NCBI GenBank assembly: GCA_905207705.1
Contig: CAJLMA010000002.1
Location: 421,648-485,647, forward strand
Reading direction: 5' to 3'
From: an uncultured Prevotellaceae bacterium
GTDB lineage: Bacteria; Bacteroidota; Bacteroidia; Bacteroidales; Muribaculaceae
Length of the DNA stretch: 64,000 nt
The stretch's first letter is position 1, and each line of letters opens with the position of its first letter. Positions 47,301-55,940 of this stretch are shown here, piece after piece. The notes under the pieces are model-generated. The model ran no database searches. It was not told the origin of the DNA and saw only the letters and a list, made by a program, of their open reading frames with translations. The translations under genes were made by a program, and so were the position numbers.

Positions 47301-47420
47301 CATCTTCGCTTCGTCGACACTCTTAAAAATGGCCGGATGCGTTGCTTCCTTGGCAAAAAGGCTTGTCGCGGATGACAACGTCAGCAATCCGGTCAACAGT
47401 ATTCCGATTTTAAGTTTCAT
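44391..47420 (-). CDS. GH3 beta-N-acetylhexosaminidase fused to beta-lactamase-like serine hydrolase
   Basis: 1009 residues. Signal peptide about 1-23. Residues about 35-370 form a GH3 domain with the NagZ-type motif KHFPGHGNSSQDSHKSLP, which supplies the acid/base His-Asp pair, and LIFTDGLSMKGV with the Asp nucleophile. A GH3 C-terminal-like domain follows (about 400-570). Residues about 590-1000 are a class C beta-lactamase/esterase fold with SVSK (SxxK) and a GGVQGNAGLFSNANDLAKL segment. Similar fusions occur in Bacteroidales and suggest periplasmic cleavage of muropeptides, by removal of GlcNAc plus a peptide or ester bond. The second activity is inference. The nucleotidase gene ends 41 bases upstream, so they may be co-transcribed. 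Confidence 0.88.
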   Translation of the reverse strand: MKLKIGILLTGLLTLSSATSLFAKEATHPAIFKSVDEAKMNVWVDSVMSSMTIDEKIGQLIIAQVYPTDNDINRRYIKRLVDKYHIGGLLYMEGTLEEHARLTNYAQSVSPIPLMITIDGEWGLSMRFSDAIEYPRNMVLGATGDDKLMYEYGREVARQCRRAGIHVNFAPVLDVNDNPSNPVIGSRSFGEDPELVSRLGIAYAKGLEDGGVLSVAKHFPGHGNSSQDSHKSLPVINKNMSELKVCEFVPFKAYIDAGLSGMLVAHLHIPAIDEAPIPSTLSAKNVTQLLKDEMGFDGLIFTDGLSMKGVTQEDNIGVKALMAGNHILLGPINVAGEAPAIKSALLSGKMDEDVVNDACRKVLCYKYALGMIGEPAIEVDGIVSDINSGKAEALQHKLWSKAITVVKNDDDILPLRGLDKNKIAVVTIGGKGGLTSMFQNRCEMYSATDKFDYYDGMSVNELSKELAGYDRVILSVHSSDYKYADVLAALSSRLNNDVCVMFMSAYRTARFASGLRNASAVVLAYDDCNLAQDYAAQTVYGGNAACGELPVTVNGVGNAGDGIKFNALRLGYGVPEQVGLSGKMTSRIDSLVAEGLSSGAFPGCQVLVARDSIIVCNKYYGVTDTESDCPVTVNTVYDLASVSKATGTISGIMEACDNGLIDVNAKASKYIPQLLGTDKEDITVRQLLFHESGMPAALNMYDMMIDPDSYQGKLFCGRKNSVYSIKVGRNMYGNRYAKVREDIVSAKPDDTFNIAICDGVYGSKITYDSIMGRIYNAPLRSDNDYLYSCLNFCLLMNVEENVTHEHHNDYVDKNVFAPLGAYHTLYRPLSRFAADEIAPTEYDTFLRRQLVHGYVHDETAAYSGGVQGNAGLFSNANDLAKLFQMWLNGGEYGGERFLSKETVDLFCKTKSPNSRRGLGFDKPDKTDDDNSPTCPEATAETFGHLGFTGTCYWVDPSNGLIFIFLCNRVYPTRDNDAFDELNIRPKLFSLVYQSILPSLQDCNACCDSK

Positions 47421-47461
47421 GTTGTATTATAGATAATTGTTATTTAGTCTCGATTAAGACC

Positions 47462-48988
47462 TCAGTTAATGCACTGCATCCTGACTCTGCTGCTCGGATG
47501 GATAGTCACATCGTTCAATCCCATCTTCTTCACATAATCTATTACGCGAGTTCCGAATTTCTCGGTATCGACATACTGCTTGTCCTTACCGACAAACGAA
47601 GTCATGTAATCACCTCCGTTAGCAAGATAATCAAGGGTAGCTATGCGATAGGTCTTAGCCCTGTTGACTGCCATTCCGTCCACTGTTGCAGCTTCAACTG
47701 TACCATCTTTCTTATACAGCACTTTCACGTTTTCACTCACTGCGTCGCCACCACGCTTGGCCATGACTTCAAATGCCTGCAATAACTCGGCTCCGCTTAC
47801 TTCTATCACGACGAGCTTGTTATTAAACGGGAACATCGCTCCCAGCAAGCCCTCTGACACGTCTCCTTCAGGCATCGACTGGCGTATTCCGCCCTTGTTC
47901 ATTATTGCCAAATCTACATTGATGCCACTGAATTTGATTGTCATCTCACGGGCCATGTCGGCAACCCAATTTTGCATTTCCGTGCCATTGTTCACATATG
48001 CACCGGCCGATTTGGCCACTACTTTGTTCAGCAATGCGTGAACAGGCTTTTGATATTTGGCAAGGAATTTTTCAAGGGCAGGATAATGTGCACGGCTGTC
48101 CCATCGCTTATCCACGCTCAGCAAGCTATAATCTACGGTAAGACTGTCAAGATCAATCTTGATGAGTCCGAGATACTTGCCCGCGTTTCCAGTCTGCGTG
48201 ACATATACTATTTCACCATCCTTGTTCTTTATCATGTAAGGGACGCTCGATGCACTTTTTGGATTGATGAGCGTATGTGTGTGTCCGCCTATCACGAGGT
48301 CTATGTCGCTGCTCGACTTAACGATTTGAATGTCACCTGGCGATGTAGCACTGTCGATGTCGTAACCGATGTGCGACACCATTATCACAAAATCCACTTT
48401 CTCCACATTTTTCAAATATGCAGCGGTCTCATTGGCAATCTTTTGGGTATTATGATAAACAAGCCCCTTGCAATTGGTCATGTCGATCATCCCGGTAGGA
48501 TCAAGATTGATACCCATTATTCCAAATCGTTTTCCTCCATACTCTTTTATCACATAAGGACGATAATGGCCCGACAACGGAGTGGCCGACAAATCGTAAT
48601 TGGCCGACAAACGCGTCACTTTCAATGGATTCTGGAAATGTGCAAGAGAATCTATTCCGTTGTCAAACTCATGGTTTCCAAGAACCGAGATGTCGTATCC
48701 GAGGCTGTCGAGCAGCGCATATTCAACAGCTCCTCCATACATAGAGAAATACAATGTTCCTTGAACTATGTCTCCTGCATCGACAAGCAGCACATTCTGC
48801 TCTGCTCCTCTCACACTGTCGATTATAGCCTTCCTGCGCAATATGCCTCCTCGCCCGTCAAAGTCGGGATCTATCTGGCTATGCGTGTCATTGGTGGTCA
48901 AGATGACCAAATCCTCGGCTTGTGCATTTCCCGTTAACAACACGGCTGCAAGACAGGCCACGGCAAAAAATCTGTTTATACACTTCAT
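47462..48988 (-). CDS. Exported bifunctional metallophosphatase / 5'-nucleotidase (UshA-like)
   Basis: Signal peptide about 1-24 (MKCINRFFAVACLAAVLLTGNAQA). The N-terminal calcineurin-like domain has LTTNDTHSQIDPD, DAGDIVQG, GNHEFDNG and VIGGHTHT, giving all the dimetal ligands. The 5'-nucleotidase C-terminal domain includes the NKGGIRQSMPEGDVSEG and YLANGGDYMTSF substrate-binding segments. At 508 residues both halves lie in one chain, whereas some Bacteroidales relatives split them into two genes. It releases phosphate and nucleosides from nucleotides in the periplasm. Confidence 0.92.
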   Translation of the reverse strand: MKCINRFFAVACLAAVLLTGNAQAEDLVILTTNDTHSQIDPDFDGRGGILRRKAIIDSVRGAEQNVLLVDAGDIVQGTLYFSMYGGAVEYALLDSLGYDISVLGNHEFDNGIDSLAHFQNPLKVTRLSANYDLSATPLSGHYRPYVIKEYGGKRFGIMGINLDPTGMIDMTNCKGLVYHNTQKIANETAAYLKNVEKVDFVIMVSHIGYDIDSATSPGDIQIVKSSSDIDLVIGGHTHTLINPKSASSVPYMIKNKDGEIVYVTQTGNAGKYLGLIKIDLDSLTVDYSLLSVDKRWDSRAHYPALEKFLAKYQKPVHALLNKVVAKSAGAYVNNGTEMQNWVADMAREMTIKFSGINVDLAIMNKGGIRQSMPEGDVSEGLLGAMFPFNNKLVVIEVSGAELLQAFEVMAKRGGDAVSENVKVLYKKDGTVEAATVDGMAVNRAKTYRIATLDYLANGGDYMTSFVGKDKQYVDTEKFGTRVIDYVKKMGLNDVTIHPSSRVRMQCIN

Positions 48989-49070
48989 CTGTATGAATTA
49001 TTTCCTTTTAATTGGGTTTACAGCACGAAATTACGGATATTTGTCTTATTTTCCTACATTTGCGGGCATA

Positions 49071-49110
49071 AAAAGAAGCCCGATTGACGAACTTGCCTCA
49101 ATCGGACTTC
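49071..49110 (-). terminator. Terminator of gpmI
   Basis: A 13-base stem with one G-U pair (49075-49087 with 49098-49110), followed on the minus strand by TTTTTATG. Confidence 0.8.
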
Positions 49111-49163
49111 CTACTTATTTTTATCTTGTCTTTTGTTCAACCATTTTCAATACTCTGCCATTC

Positions 49164-50681
49164 TCAATCCTCAATGAGCTGCTTTCCTGTCATTTCGGCA
49201 GGCTGCTCCAATCCCATTATGTGCAAAATTGTCGGAGCGACATCAGCAAGAATTCCATTTCCTATCTTCGCATTCTTATTTGCTGTGACATACACGCATG
49301 GAACAGGATTCAACGAGTGAGCCGTATTAGGTGTTCCGTCGGCATTCAACGCATGATCAGCATTGCCATGGTCAGCAATTATGATTACCTCATAATCGTT
49401 GACCTTGGCAGCCTCGACAGTGTCTTTAACACAAGCATCGACAGCCTTGACGGCTTTCTCTATTGCCTCATATACGCCAGTGTGACCCACCATGTCGCCG
49501 TTGGCAAAGTTCACTACAATAAAGTCATATTTGTTTTCATTTATGGCTTCGACAAGCTTGTCCTTAACCTCATACGCGCTCATTTCAGGCTTCAAGTCAT
49601 AAGTAGCCACCTTTGGGGAAGGAACGAGGATACGGTCCTCACCGTCATAAGGAGTTTCACGTCCGCCATTGAAGAAGAATGTCACATGAGCGTATTTTTC
49701 GGTCTCGGCTATGTGCAATTGCTTCTTGCCAAGCGCTGACAGGTATTCGCCAAGGGTATTGTTTACATTTTCCTTGTCAAAAAGTATGTGCACACCCTTG
49801 AACGAAGCATCATACGGAGTCATGCAGTAATATTGCAAGTCCTTGATGGTCTTCATTCCTGCTTCTGGCATGTCTTGTTGAGTCAATGCAATGGTGATTT
49901 CCTTTGCACGGTCGTTGCGATAGTTGAAGAAGATTACAACATCACCTTCCTTGATACGGCCGTCAACATTGGCATTGACGATAGGCTTTACAAACTCGTC
50001 GGTAACGCCTTCATCATACGATTCTTGCATAGCAGCAACCATGTCGGTGGCTTTCTTTCCCTCTCCATTCACAAGTTGGTCATAAGCAACTTTTACGCGA
50101 TCCCAACGCTTGTCGCGGTCCATCGCATAATAACGTCCTATGATTGAAGCTACGACACCGGCACTCTTTTCGCAATGCGCCTGCAAGTCGCTGATAAATC
50201 CCTTGCCACTGTGAGGGTCGGTGTCCCTACCATCCATAAAGCAGTGGATAAATACATTCTTGAGGTCGTATTTCTTTGCTATGTCGCACAATGCCAATAT
50301 GTGTTCAAACGAGCTGTGAACTCCTCCAGTCGATGTCAATCCCATGAAATGGATGCCCTTGCCTGTCTTTTGCGCATAAGAGAAAGCCGATTTTACTTCG
50401 GGATTTTCCATGATGGAACCATCCTTTATGGCTTTGTTTATTTTTACCAAGTCTTGATAAAGCACACGTCCGGCTCCAATGTTCAAGTGTCCGACTTCCG
50501 AATTTCCCATCTGGCCGTCAGGCAATCCTACGTTTTCACCGCTTGCCTGCAATTGTGAGTGAGGATAATTAGCCAACAAGCTGTCCCAATAAGGTGTTGG
50601 CGTACAATAAATGACATCCGATTTCGAATGGTTGCCAATTCCCCAGCCGTCCAAAATCATCAAAAGTGCTTTTTTTGCCAT
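49164..50681 (-). CDS. gpmI: 2,3-bisphosphoglycerate-independent phosphoglycerate mutase
   Basis: Manganese-dependent glycolytic enzyme that interconverts 3- and 2-phosphoglycerate. MILDGWGIG gives the first metal ligands, NSEVGHLNIGAGR holds the phosphoserine nucleophile, and GRDTDPHSGKGF, NYRNDRAKE and IIADHGNADHAL complete the site. At 505 residues it is typical. Monocistronic. Confidence 0.96.
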   Translation of the reverse strand: MAKKALLMILDGWGIGNHSKSDVIYCTPTPYWDSLLANYPHSQLQASGENVGLPDGQMGNSEVGHLNIGAGRVLYQDLVKINKAIKDGSIMENPEVKSAFSYAQKTGKGIHFMGLTSTGGVHSSFEHILALCDIAKKYDLKNVFIHCFMDGRDTDPHSGKGFISDLQAHCEKSAGVVASIIGRYYAMDRDKRWDRVKVAYDQLVNGEGKKATDMVAAMQESYDEGVTDEFVKPIVNANVDGRIKEGDVVIFFNYRNDRAKEITIALTQQDMPEAGMKTIKDLQYYCMTPYDASFKGVHILFDKENVNNTLGEYLSALGKKQLHIAETEKYAHVTFFFNGGRETPYDGEDRILVPSPKVATYDLKPEMSAYEVKDKLVEAINENKYDFIVVNFANGDMVGHTGVYEAIEKAVKAVDACVKDTVEAAKVNDYEVIIIADHGNADHALNADGTPNTAHSLNPVPCVYVTANKNAKIGNGILADVAPTILHIMGLEQPAEMTGKQLIED

Positions 50682-50760
50682 AATTGTCTATATTTATAAG
50701 TTTGTACTATTTCTTTTTCTATCTTTTTTATACACAAAAATTATTCCAAAATGAGCAATC

Positions 50761-51351
50761 TCATCGATTGTCTTCGGAATATTCTTTTAAGTACAGTTCG
50801 CAAGCCATCACAAGCTCGTCATACCATTCTTCGCCGAAACGTCTTATGAGAGGTTCTTTCAAATACTCATACAACCTCACGCCTCGCTTACGGCCAAGGA
50901 CCTCGGCTGCCTTGCATATTTTCCATCTGTGGTAAGATATTGCCGTGAATGACGGATACTCCTTCAAGCGCAACGGATACAGATGGCACGATATGGGTTT
51001 CATGAAATCCACACGGCCCTCGCGATAAGCTTTCTCGATGGCACACAAGCACATGCCATTACCGCCATAACAGGAAAACACGCAATTCTTGCCGTCGATG
51101 ATCTGCGTAACAAGGTCTCCCTCCTCATCGATGTAAGCCGCCCCATTGGCTTTTATTTCCTCTTTGGCACGAGGCATCAAGTCATCCCATATCAACGGCA
51201 ATATTTCCTTGATTTTTTTGTATTCGGCATCAGTAATGGGCGCTCCTGCGTCACCCTCGATGCAGCATTCACCAAGGCACGAAGCGATATCGCACGAAAA
51301 AAATCGCTCCACTATGTCAAGACTCACTATCGTATCTTTGATTTGCAGCAT
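50761..51351 (-). CDS. DUF3109 family cysteine-rich protein
   Basis: About 196 residues with conserved cysteines in IASCLGECCIEGDAGAPI, CVFSCYGGNGMCLC and ISCHLYPLR. This YkgJ-like pattern probably binds a metal, perhaps zinc or an Fe-S cluster (inference). The function of the family is unknown. The open frame starts at 51387, but a -7 box (TAAATTTG, 51389-51396) touches that ATG, so transcription would begin inside it. The ATG at 51351 (MLQIKDTIVSLD) also matches the usual family N-terminus. Cytosolic, monocistronic. Confidence 0.85.
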   Translation of the reverse strand: MLQIKDTIVSLDIVERFFSCDIASCLGECCIEGDAGAPITDAEYKKIKEILPLIWDDLMPRAKEEIKANGAAYIDEEGDLVTQIIDGKNCVFSCYGGNGMCLCAIEKAYREGRVDFMKPISCHLYPLRLKEYPSFTAISYHRWKICKAAEVLGRKRGVRLYEYLKEPLIRRFGEEWYDELVMACELYLKEYSEDNR

Positions 51352-51388
51352 CAGTTCCTCTTCTTCCACAGATTTACAATTTGACATG

Positions 51389-51396
51389 CAAATTTA
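51389..51396 (-). promoter_or_regulatory. -7 element of the DUF3109 gene
   Basis: TAAATTTG on the minus strand, about 38 bases before the ATG at 51351. It directly abuts the upstream ATG, arguing against that start. Confidence 0.5.
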
Positions 51397-51582
51397 GGGA
51401 AATTCCGCGATATATCCGACAAAAAGCATCGATTAACGTATCTCAAGCCAACAAAAGAGACACACCGGCAAAAACACCAGATGACTATCAACCATGTTTT
51501 AAACAGTCAGCCATATTCTCGGAGGAAGAAACCGGCCAGGCACTCAAAAGATTATCCTAAACCGCATTGCTGCATAAAAAAA

Positions 51583-51610
51583 AGCAGCCACATCCTATAA
51601 TGTGACTGCT
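51583..51610 (-). terminator. Terminator of rplS
   Basis: AGCAGCCACA (51583-51592) pairs with TGTGACTGCT (51601-51610), followed on the minus strand by eight T, just past the rplS stop. Confidence 0.85.
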
Positions 51611-51631
51611 TTAATATGCTTTTCAATTTAA

Positions 51632-52000
51632 TTATTCTGCGCTCTTTGGTTGAACAACATGACGCTCCTTGATACGAGCCTTCTTGCCGGTCAAGCCACG
51701 AAGATAATACAATTTTGCGCGACGTACTTTACCATACTTGTTGACTACGATTTCATCAATGAAAGGAGAGTCCATTGGGAAAATTCTTTCAACACCGATA
51801 TTGTCGCTTATTTTGCGTACTGTGAAACGTTTTTTTCTTCCTTCGCCGGAAATACGGATTACGACTCCGCGATATTGCTGGATACGTTCCTTATTTCCTT
51901 CTTTAATACGATATGCTACGGTGATAGTGTCACCCGGTCTGAATGCAGGAAATTCCTTTCCACTTGCAAACGCCTCTTCTGCAACCTTAATTAAATCCAT
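51632..52000 (-). CDS. rplS: 50S ribosomal protein L19
   Basis: 122 residues. FRPGDTITVAYRIKEGNKERIQ, YRGVVIRISGEG, RKISDNIGVERIFPMDSP and VRRAKLYYLRGLTGKKARIKE cover the full L19 family pattern. It helps form the 30S-50S interface. In many bacteria it is in an operon with trmD and rimM; here it stands alone with its own promoter and terminator. Confidence 0.98.
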   Translation of the reverse strand: MDLIKVAEEAFASGKEFPAFRPGDTITVAYRIKEGNKERIQQYRGVVIRISGEGRKKRFTVRKISDNIGVERIFPMDSPFIDEIVVNKYGKVRRAKLYYLRGLTGKKARIKERHVVQPKSAE

Positions 52001-52084
52001 TTTTCTATATTTTTACATTTCTACTTATTTCCCGCAATATACGCAAGCCACACTTCATCTTGCCAGAGATTACGAAAAGCGGTG

Positions 52085-52115
52085 CAAAGATAATCATTTT
52101 ATTTTATTCCACAAA
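52085..52115 (-). promoter_or_regulatory. Promoter of rplS
   Basis: Minus strand -33 TTTG (52112-52115), 19-base spacer, -7 TATCTTTG (52085-52092). The leader is about 80 bases. Confidence 0.75.
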
Positions 52116-52188
52116 ATTCAAAATACAAAATGACCTTCTGTTCATGTCAATATTTTCGGCTTTAGCATCTTACCGCCTACTTGATGCA

Positions 52189-53343
52189 TCAGACAAGCAT
52201 ATGCCCCATCGATATAACACTTTTAAGTTCAATATTGCGATCGAGTAGCAATATGTCGGCATCCTTCCCTCTTTCAAGAGTCCCTTTTCGGTCGAGCACT
52301 CCCATTATCCGGGCAGGCGTCTCTGCAACCATGCGCATCACATCAGCCAAAGGAATGCCTACTTTTGTGACCATAGTCTTTATGATGCCATCCATCGTGG
52401 CTATGCTTCCTGCAAGAGCCGAACGATCAGACAGCTTGCACACGCCATCCTCGATAATCACGCGAGGGTCAAATGCTGCACCTATTCCGTTATTGGCCGA
52501 GCAAGCCATGCCATCGGTGACAAAAGCCGTCCGTTCACAACCTTTTATCTTCAGTACGAGCTGCACTATGGCCGGCGGTACATGTATTCCATCACCAATA
52601 AGCTCAACGGTCATGTCGTCAATCAGATACACACCTTCAACGGTTCCTTCATGCTTATATTCCCTGTCGTTATGCACCATCGTCATGCCATTATAAAAGT
52701 GCGTCACATGACGAAACCCGGCACTTCTTGCCGTTCGCAGCATATTGTAATCAGCCTCGGTATGGGCAATGCCTGCAAGAATGCCTCTTTCTGAGACATA
52801 TCGTGCGAAGTCCCCGGCACCGGGCAACTCTGGAGCAGCATCCCAACGCTTGATGCAACGGCAATTGGAAATAATGCCTACATACTCATCCACATCGGGA
52901 TTCTTGATATACTGTGGCATCTGTCCTCCGGCTTTTCGTTTATTCAAATAATGCCCCTCAAGGTGCAAGCCGAGAACCGGAGAATACTTGTCTTCCATTA
53001 ATCTGGAGCAAGCAGCATCTCCGGAAAGTATCATGTCTACCGACGAGGAAGCCAATGTGGGAAATATGCCGGTTGTGCCATGCCTTAAATGCGCGGCAAC
53101 AGCCTTTCGGAACGCATCTTCGGTACCTTCCATGAAATCGGCTCCACCACCTCCATGCACATGCATGTCGATAGCACCAGGCACGACATACATTCCTTTT
53201 GCGTCTATTACTTTGCCGTCATATTCCACAATCCGTGAAACAGGTAAAATATCGACGATACGAGTTCCTTCTATGGTTATCGAACCTCCGTGCAACCAAC
53301 CATCTGGCGTACAAATATCGCCGTTTACTATTTGCGTCAGCAT
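52189..53343 (-). CDS. nagA: N-acetylglucosamine-6-phosphate deacetylase
   Basis: Amidohydrolase that removes acetate from GlcNAc-6-phosphate during amino-sugar and cell-wall recycling. DMHVHGGGGADFMEG supplies the metal-binding HxH, LGLHLEGHYLNKRKAGGQ the catalytic-site Glu, and IAHTEADY, HVTHFYNGM and FVTDGMACS the remaining ligands including the general-base Asp. At 384 residues it is normal. It lies six bases downstream of the cytidylate-kinase-like gene, so the two are co-transcribed. No nagB is present here. Confidence 0.94.
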   Translation of the reverse strand: MLTQIVNGDICTPDGWLHGGSITIEGTRIVDILPVSRIVEYDGKVIDAKGMYVVPGAIDMHVHGGGGADFMEGTEDAFRKAVAAHLRHGTTGIFPTLASSSVDMILSGDAACSRLMEDKYSPVLGLHLEGHYLNKRKAGGQMPQYIKNPDVDEYVGIISNCRCIKRWDAAPELPGAGDFARYVSERGILAGIAHTEADYNMLRTARSAGFRHVTHFYNGMTMVHNDREYKHEGTVEGVYLIDDMTVELIGDGIHVPPAIVQLVLKIKGCERTAFVTDGMACSANNGIGAAFDPRVIIEDGVCKLSDRSALAGSIATMDGIIKTMVTKVGIPLADVMRMVAETPARIMGVLDRKGTLERGKDADILLLDRNIELKSVISMGHMLV

Positions 53344-53349
53344 CTATCG

Positions 53350-53982
53350 TCACTTGCCAAGACGCATGTTCACATAATCAATGATGATCTTGCAAACTTG
53401 CTGGCTTGTCAATTTTGAAGAATCTATCGATAAATCGTAAGAAGCTGCATCTCCCCACGTCTTGTCGGTATAAAAATTATAGTAGCTCGAACGCAATTTA
53501 TCTTTCTTAGCGGCAAGAGCCTTCGCCTCATTCTCAGTATTGCAATCATTACGCCCCATTATTCGACGCACTTTAGACTCGACCGACGCATGGATGAATA
53601 TGCTGATAAGACGCGGATGATTGCGCAGCACATAATCGGCACTGCGCCCTACTATTACGCACGACGACCTTTCGGCCAAATCCTTCATTACATTGCATTG
53701 AGCCGCATAGATGCTGTCGTCCGACAAAGGAGTATTACCAAGCAAATATGCACCGGAATTAAATCCGAGATTGAACGACCACAAATTTGAGAAAAAAGAC
53801 GGGGTGCGCTCATCGGCCGCTTCAAACAATTCTTGATTTACCCCCGACGACTTAGCCGCTTCGGTCAGAAGTTCCTTATCATAATACTGTATGCCGAGAG
53901 CGTCGGCCAGCATTTTTCCTATCTCACGTCCGCCACTGCCATATTGACGACCTATAGTTATAACATACTTCTCGTTGTCCAT
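53350..53982 (-). CDS. Cytidylate kinase-like family protein
   Basis: 210 residues with a P-loop near the N-terminus (VITIGRQYGSGGREIGKMLA, about residues 7-26) and a lid-like VRRIMGRND region. This matches the AAA cytidylate-kinase-like family (PF13189 type), which is distinct from canonical Cmk. The substrate is unknown. It is the first gene of a two-gene unit with nagA. Cytosolic. Confidence 0.88.
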   Translation of the reverse strand: MDNEKYVITIGRQYGSGGREIGKMLADALGIQYYDKELLTEAAKSSGVNQELFEAADERTPSFFSNLWSFNLGFNSGAYLLGNTPLSDDSIYAAQCNVMKDLAERSSCVIVGRSADYVLRNHPRLISIFIHASVESKVRRIMGRNDCNTENEAKALAAKKDKLRSSYYNFYTDKTWGDAASYDLSIDSSKLTSQQVCKIIIDYVNMRLGK

Positions 53983-54154
53983 ACTTGTAAATTTTAAATC
54001 CCTTTCCCAAAGATAGTGAAAGTTGGGAGCAATAAGAAAAATTTAACTCGCTTATTTTTTCAACAATCAGAACGCATCATGTCTTAGACAACGAAAGCAC
54101 AGTAATTTACTTCCTACAAAATTTCCCAGCACGACAAAAACAGCTTCCACGAGA

Positions 54155-54187
54155 TTTGGAACATTCGGTCTTGAACGCTTATATTTG
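54155..54187 (+). promoter_or_regulatory. Promoter of the VOC gene
   Basis: -33 TTTG (54155-54158), 21-base spacer, -7 TATATTTG (54180-54187), 16 bases before the ATG. Confidence 0.7.
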
Positions 54188-54203
54188 ATATAAATATATC
54201 GCT

Positions 54204-54587
54204 ATGAAACTGGAACATGTTGCCATTTATGTAAATGACCTTGAAGAAACGCGCACATTCTTCATGCACTATTTCAAGGCCACATCCAACGAAATGTACC
54301 ACAACCCTCGCACAGGATTACGCACCTACTTCCTGTCGTTTGCCGACGGGGCTCGCTTGGAAATCATGTCTCGCCCCGACATCGTGACATGCAACCAAGG
54401 AAACCTACGCACAGGCTACGTCCACATATCATTCAGCACTGGAAGTAAAAAAGAAGTTGACCTATTGACTGAAATACTTCGCAACGACGGGTATAACATA
54501 GTCAGCGAGCCACGAACGACAGGCGACGGCTACTACGAAAGTTGCATTGAAGGCCCCGAAGGCTACTTGATAGAAATCGAAGAATAA
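54204..54587 (+). CDS. VOC (glyoxalase/bleomycin-resistance fold) protein
   Basis: 127 residues. MKLEHVAIYVNDLEETRTFFMHYF, SFADGARLEIM, and GPEGYLIEIEE form the two beta-alpha-beta modules of the vicinal-oxygen-chelate fold with His5, Glu and C-terminal Glu as metal ligands. A lactoylglutathione-lyase-like or other metal-dependent role is possible; the substrate is unknown. It is the last core-like gene before the accessory region. Confidence 0.85.
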   Translation: MKLEHVAIYVNDLEETRTFFMHYFKATSNEMYHNPRTGLRTYFLSFADGARLEIMSRPDIVTCNQGNLRTGYVHISFSTGSKKEVDLLTEILRNDGYNIVSEPRTTGDGYYESCIEGPEGYLIEIEE

Positions 54588-54699
54588 ACTGCCTATGAAC
54601 AAACCATTAAAATATTTCTAAGTTAATACGCTATTTTATATCCAGAATCAACATTATATAGCCATATCTCAATAATTATAATCACAAAAACTAAAGAGT

Positions 54700-55911
54700 A
54701 TGGAATCAATAAAAGTGAAAATCAGCCCTTCTTCCATTAGCGGCAAGGAGAGACACATCTATTACCAGATAACACACGATCGCATGACACGACAAATTAG
54801 AACTTGTCACAAAGTGTTTGAACATGAATGGGACACCAAAACATCGACAATCAAAATGCCTGCTTGGATAAATGCGGAACGGGGAAAATATTTACAGTCG
54901 GTAATACACTGCATCGAGTGGGATGTCAAGCGGCTAAAAGCCATTATCGCCTCGTTCGACAAAAAGCATGAATGCTATACGGTTGACAATATTGTCGCAA
55001 AATTCAATGAACACACTGATGACTTATCCTTGTTTCATTTCATGCAAAGTGTCATAACTCTGTTAAGAAAATCAAACAAAATCCGTACATCCGAAACTTA
55101 CTCCTCCGCATTAAGCAGTTTTATGAAATTCCGTAATGGACAGGATATTATGCTTAGTGAAATTGACTGCAATACCATGATGCTATATCAAGCATGGCTG
55201 GAAAGAAGGGGCATATGTCCCAACACCGTTTCATTCTATATGCGCAACTTGCGTGCCATGTATAACCGCGCTGTCGAAAACGGGCTTGTCGAGCAACGAT
55301 TCCCGTTCAAACATGTATATACTGGCATTGACAAGACAGCCAAACGCGCCATTCCCATAATGGCAATCAAGCGCATTAAGGAACTCGACCTTGCACTAAA
55401 GCCCTCTCTGGACTTTGCTCGCGATATGTTCCTCTTTTCGTTCTACACCCGTGGGATGTCGTTCATAGACATGGCTTTCCTCAAGAAATCCGACTTGAAA
55501 AACGGCTTCCTCTCATATCGCCGCAGGAAAACCGGGCAGCAACTCACCATCAAGTGGGAGAAGTGCATGCAGGAAATCATTGGTAAATACACTGTTTCCG
55601 ACGGCCAATATCTACTCCCAATAATAAAGCTACCCGGTACAAACGAAAGGAAACAATATGAAAATGCACTCCGCTTGGTCAATAATAAGCTGAAAATAAT
55701 CGCAAGAATCATTCAAACGCCCATGCCTTTATCGACATATGTCGCCCGCCACACATGGGCAAACATAGCCAAAAGCAAGAATATTCCCATTTCGATTATC
55801 AGCGAAGGCATGGGGCACAACTCCGAAACGACGACTCGGATATACCTCTCATCATTGGACACATCACTAATTGACGAAGCAAATAAAGCAATAATAAAGG
55901 ATTTTATTTAG
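54700..55911 (+). CDS. Tyrosine recombinase (site-specific integrase/invertase)
   Basis: 403 residues of the Bacteroidetes phage-integrase family. An arm-binding-like N-terminal domain (about 1-95) and a SAM-like core-binding domain (about 105-205) precede the catalytic domain. The catalytic Arg251 is in FYTRGMSFIDMAFL, Lys in RRKTGQQLTIKW, Arg350 in VARHTWAN, and nucleophile Tyr382 in TTRIYLSS. All key residues are present, so it should be active. No tRNA, phage or conjugation genes lie beside it. Instead, inverted repeats begin nine bases after its stop codon (55920-56118), which suggests it inverts that segment. Its own promoter was not found. Confidence 0.9.
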   Translation: MESIKVKISPSSISGKERHIYYQITHDRMTRQIRTCHKVFEHEWDTKTSTIKMPAWINAERGKYLQSVIHCIEWDVKRLKAIIASFDKKHECYTVDNIVAKFNEHTDDLSLFHFMQSVITLLRKSNKIRTSETYSSALSSFMKFRNGQDIMLSEIDCNTMMLYQAWLERRGICPNTVSFYMRNLRAMYNRAVENGLVEQRFPFKHVYTGIDKTAKRAIPIMAIKRIKELDLALKPSLDFARDMFLFSFYTRGMSFIDMAFLKKSDLKNGFLSYRRRKTGQQLTIKWEKCMQEIIGKYTVSDGQYLLPIIKLPGTNERKQYENALRLVNNKLKIIARIIQTPMPLSTYVARHTWANIAKSKNIPISIISEGMGHNSETTTRIYLSSLDTSLIDEANKAIIKDFI

Positions 55912-55919
55912 GAAGTAGC

Positions 55920-55940
55920 ATCTATCTCTCTGCAAGAGAC
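55920..55940 (+). repeat. Left inverted repeat, predicted recombination site
   Basis: 21 bases matching the right repeat (56098-56118) in inverted orientation with one mismatch. The shared 16-base core is TCTCTCTGCAAGAGAC. It starts nine bases after the recombinase stop codon. Confidence 0.75.

Noticed and set aside
54700..55911. Integrase as evidence for a prophage or conjugative element
   Set aside because: No phage structural, replication, mobilisation or transfer genes and no tRNA attachment site are present; inverted repeats fit an invertase role better.
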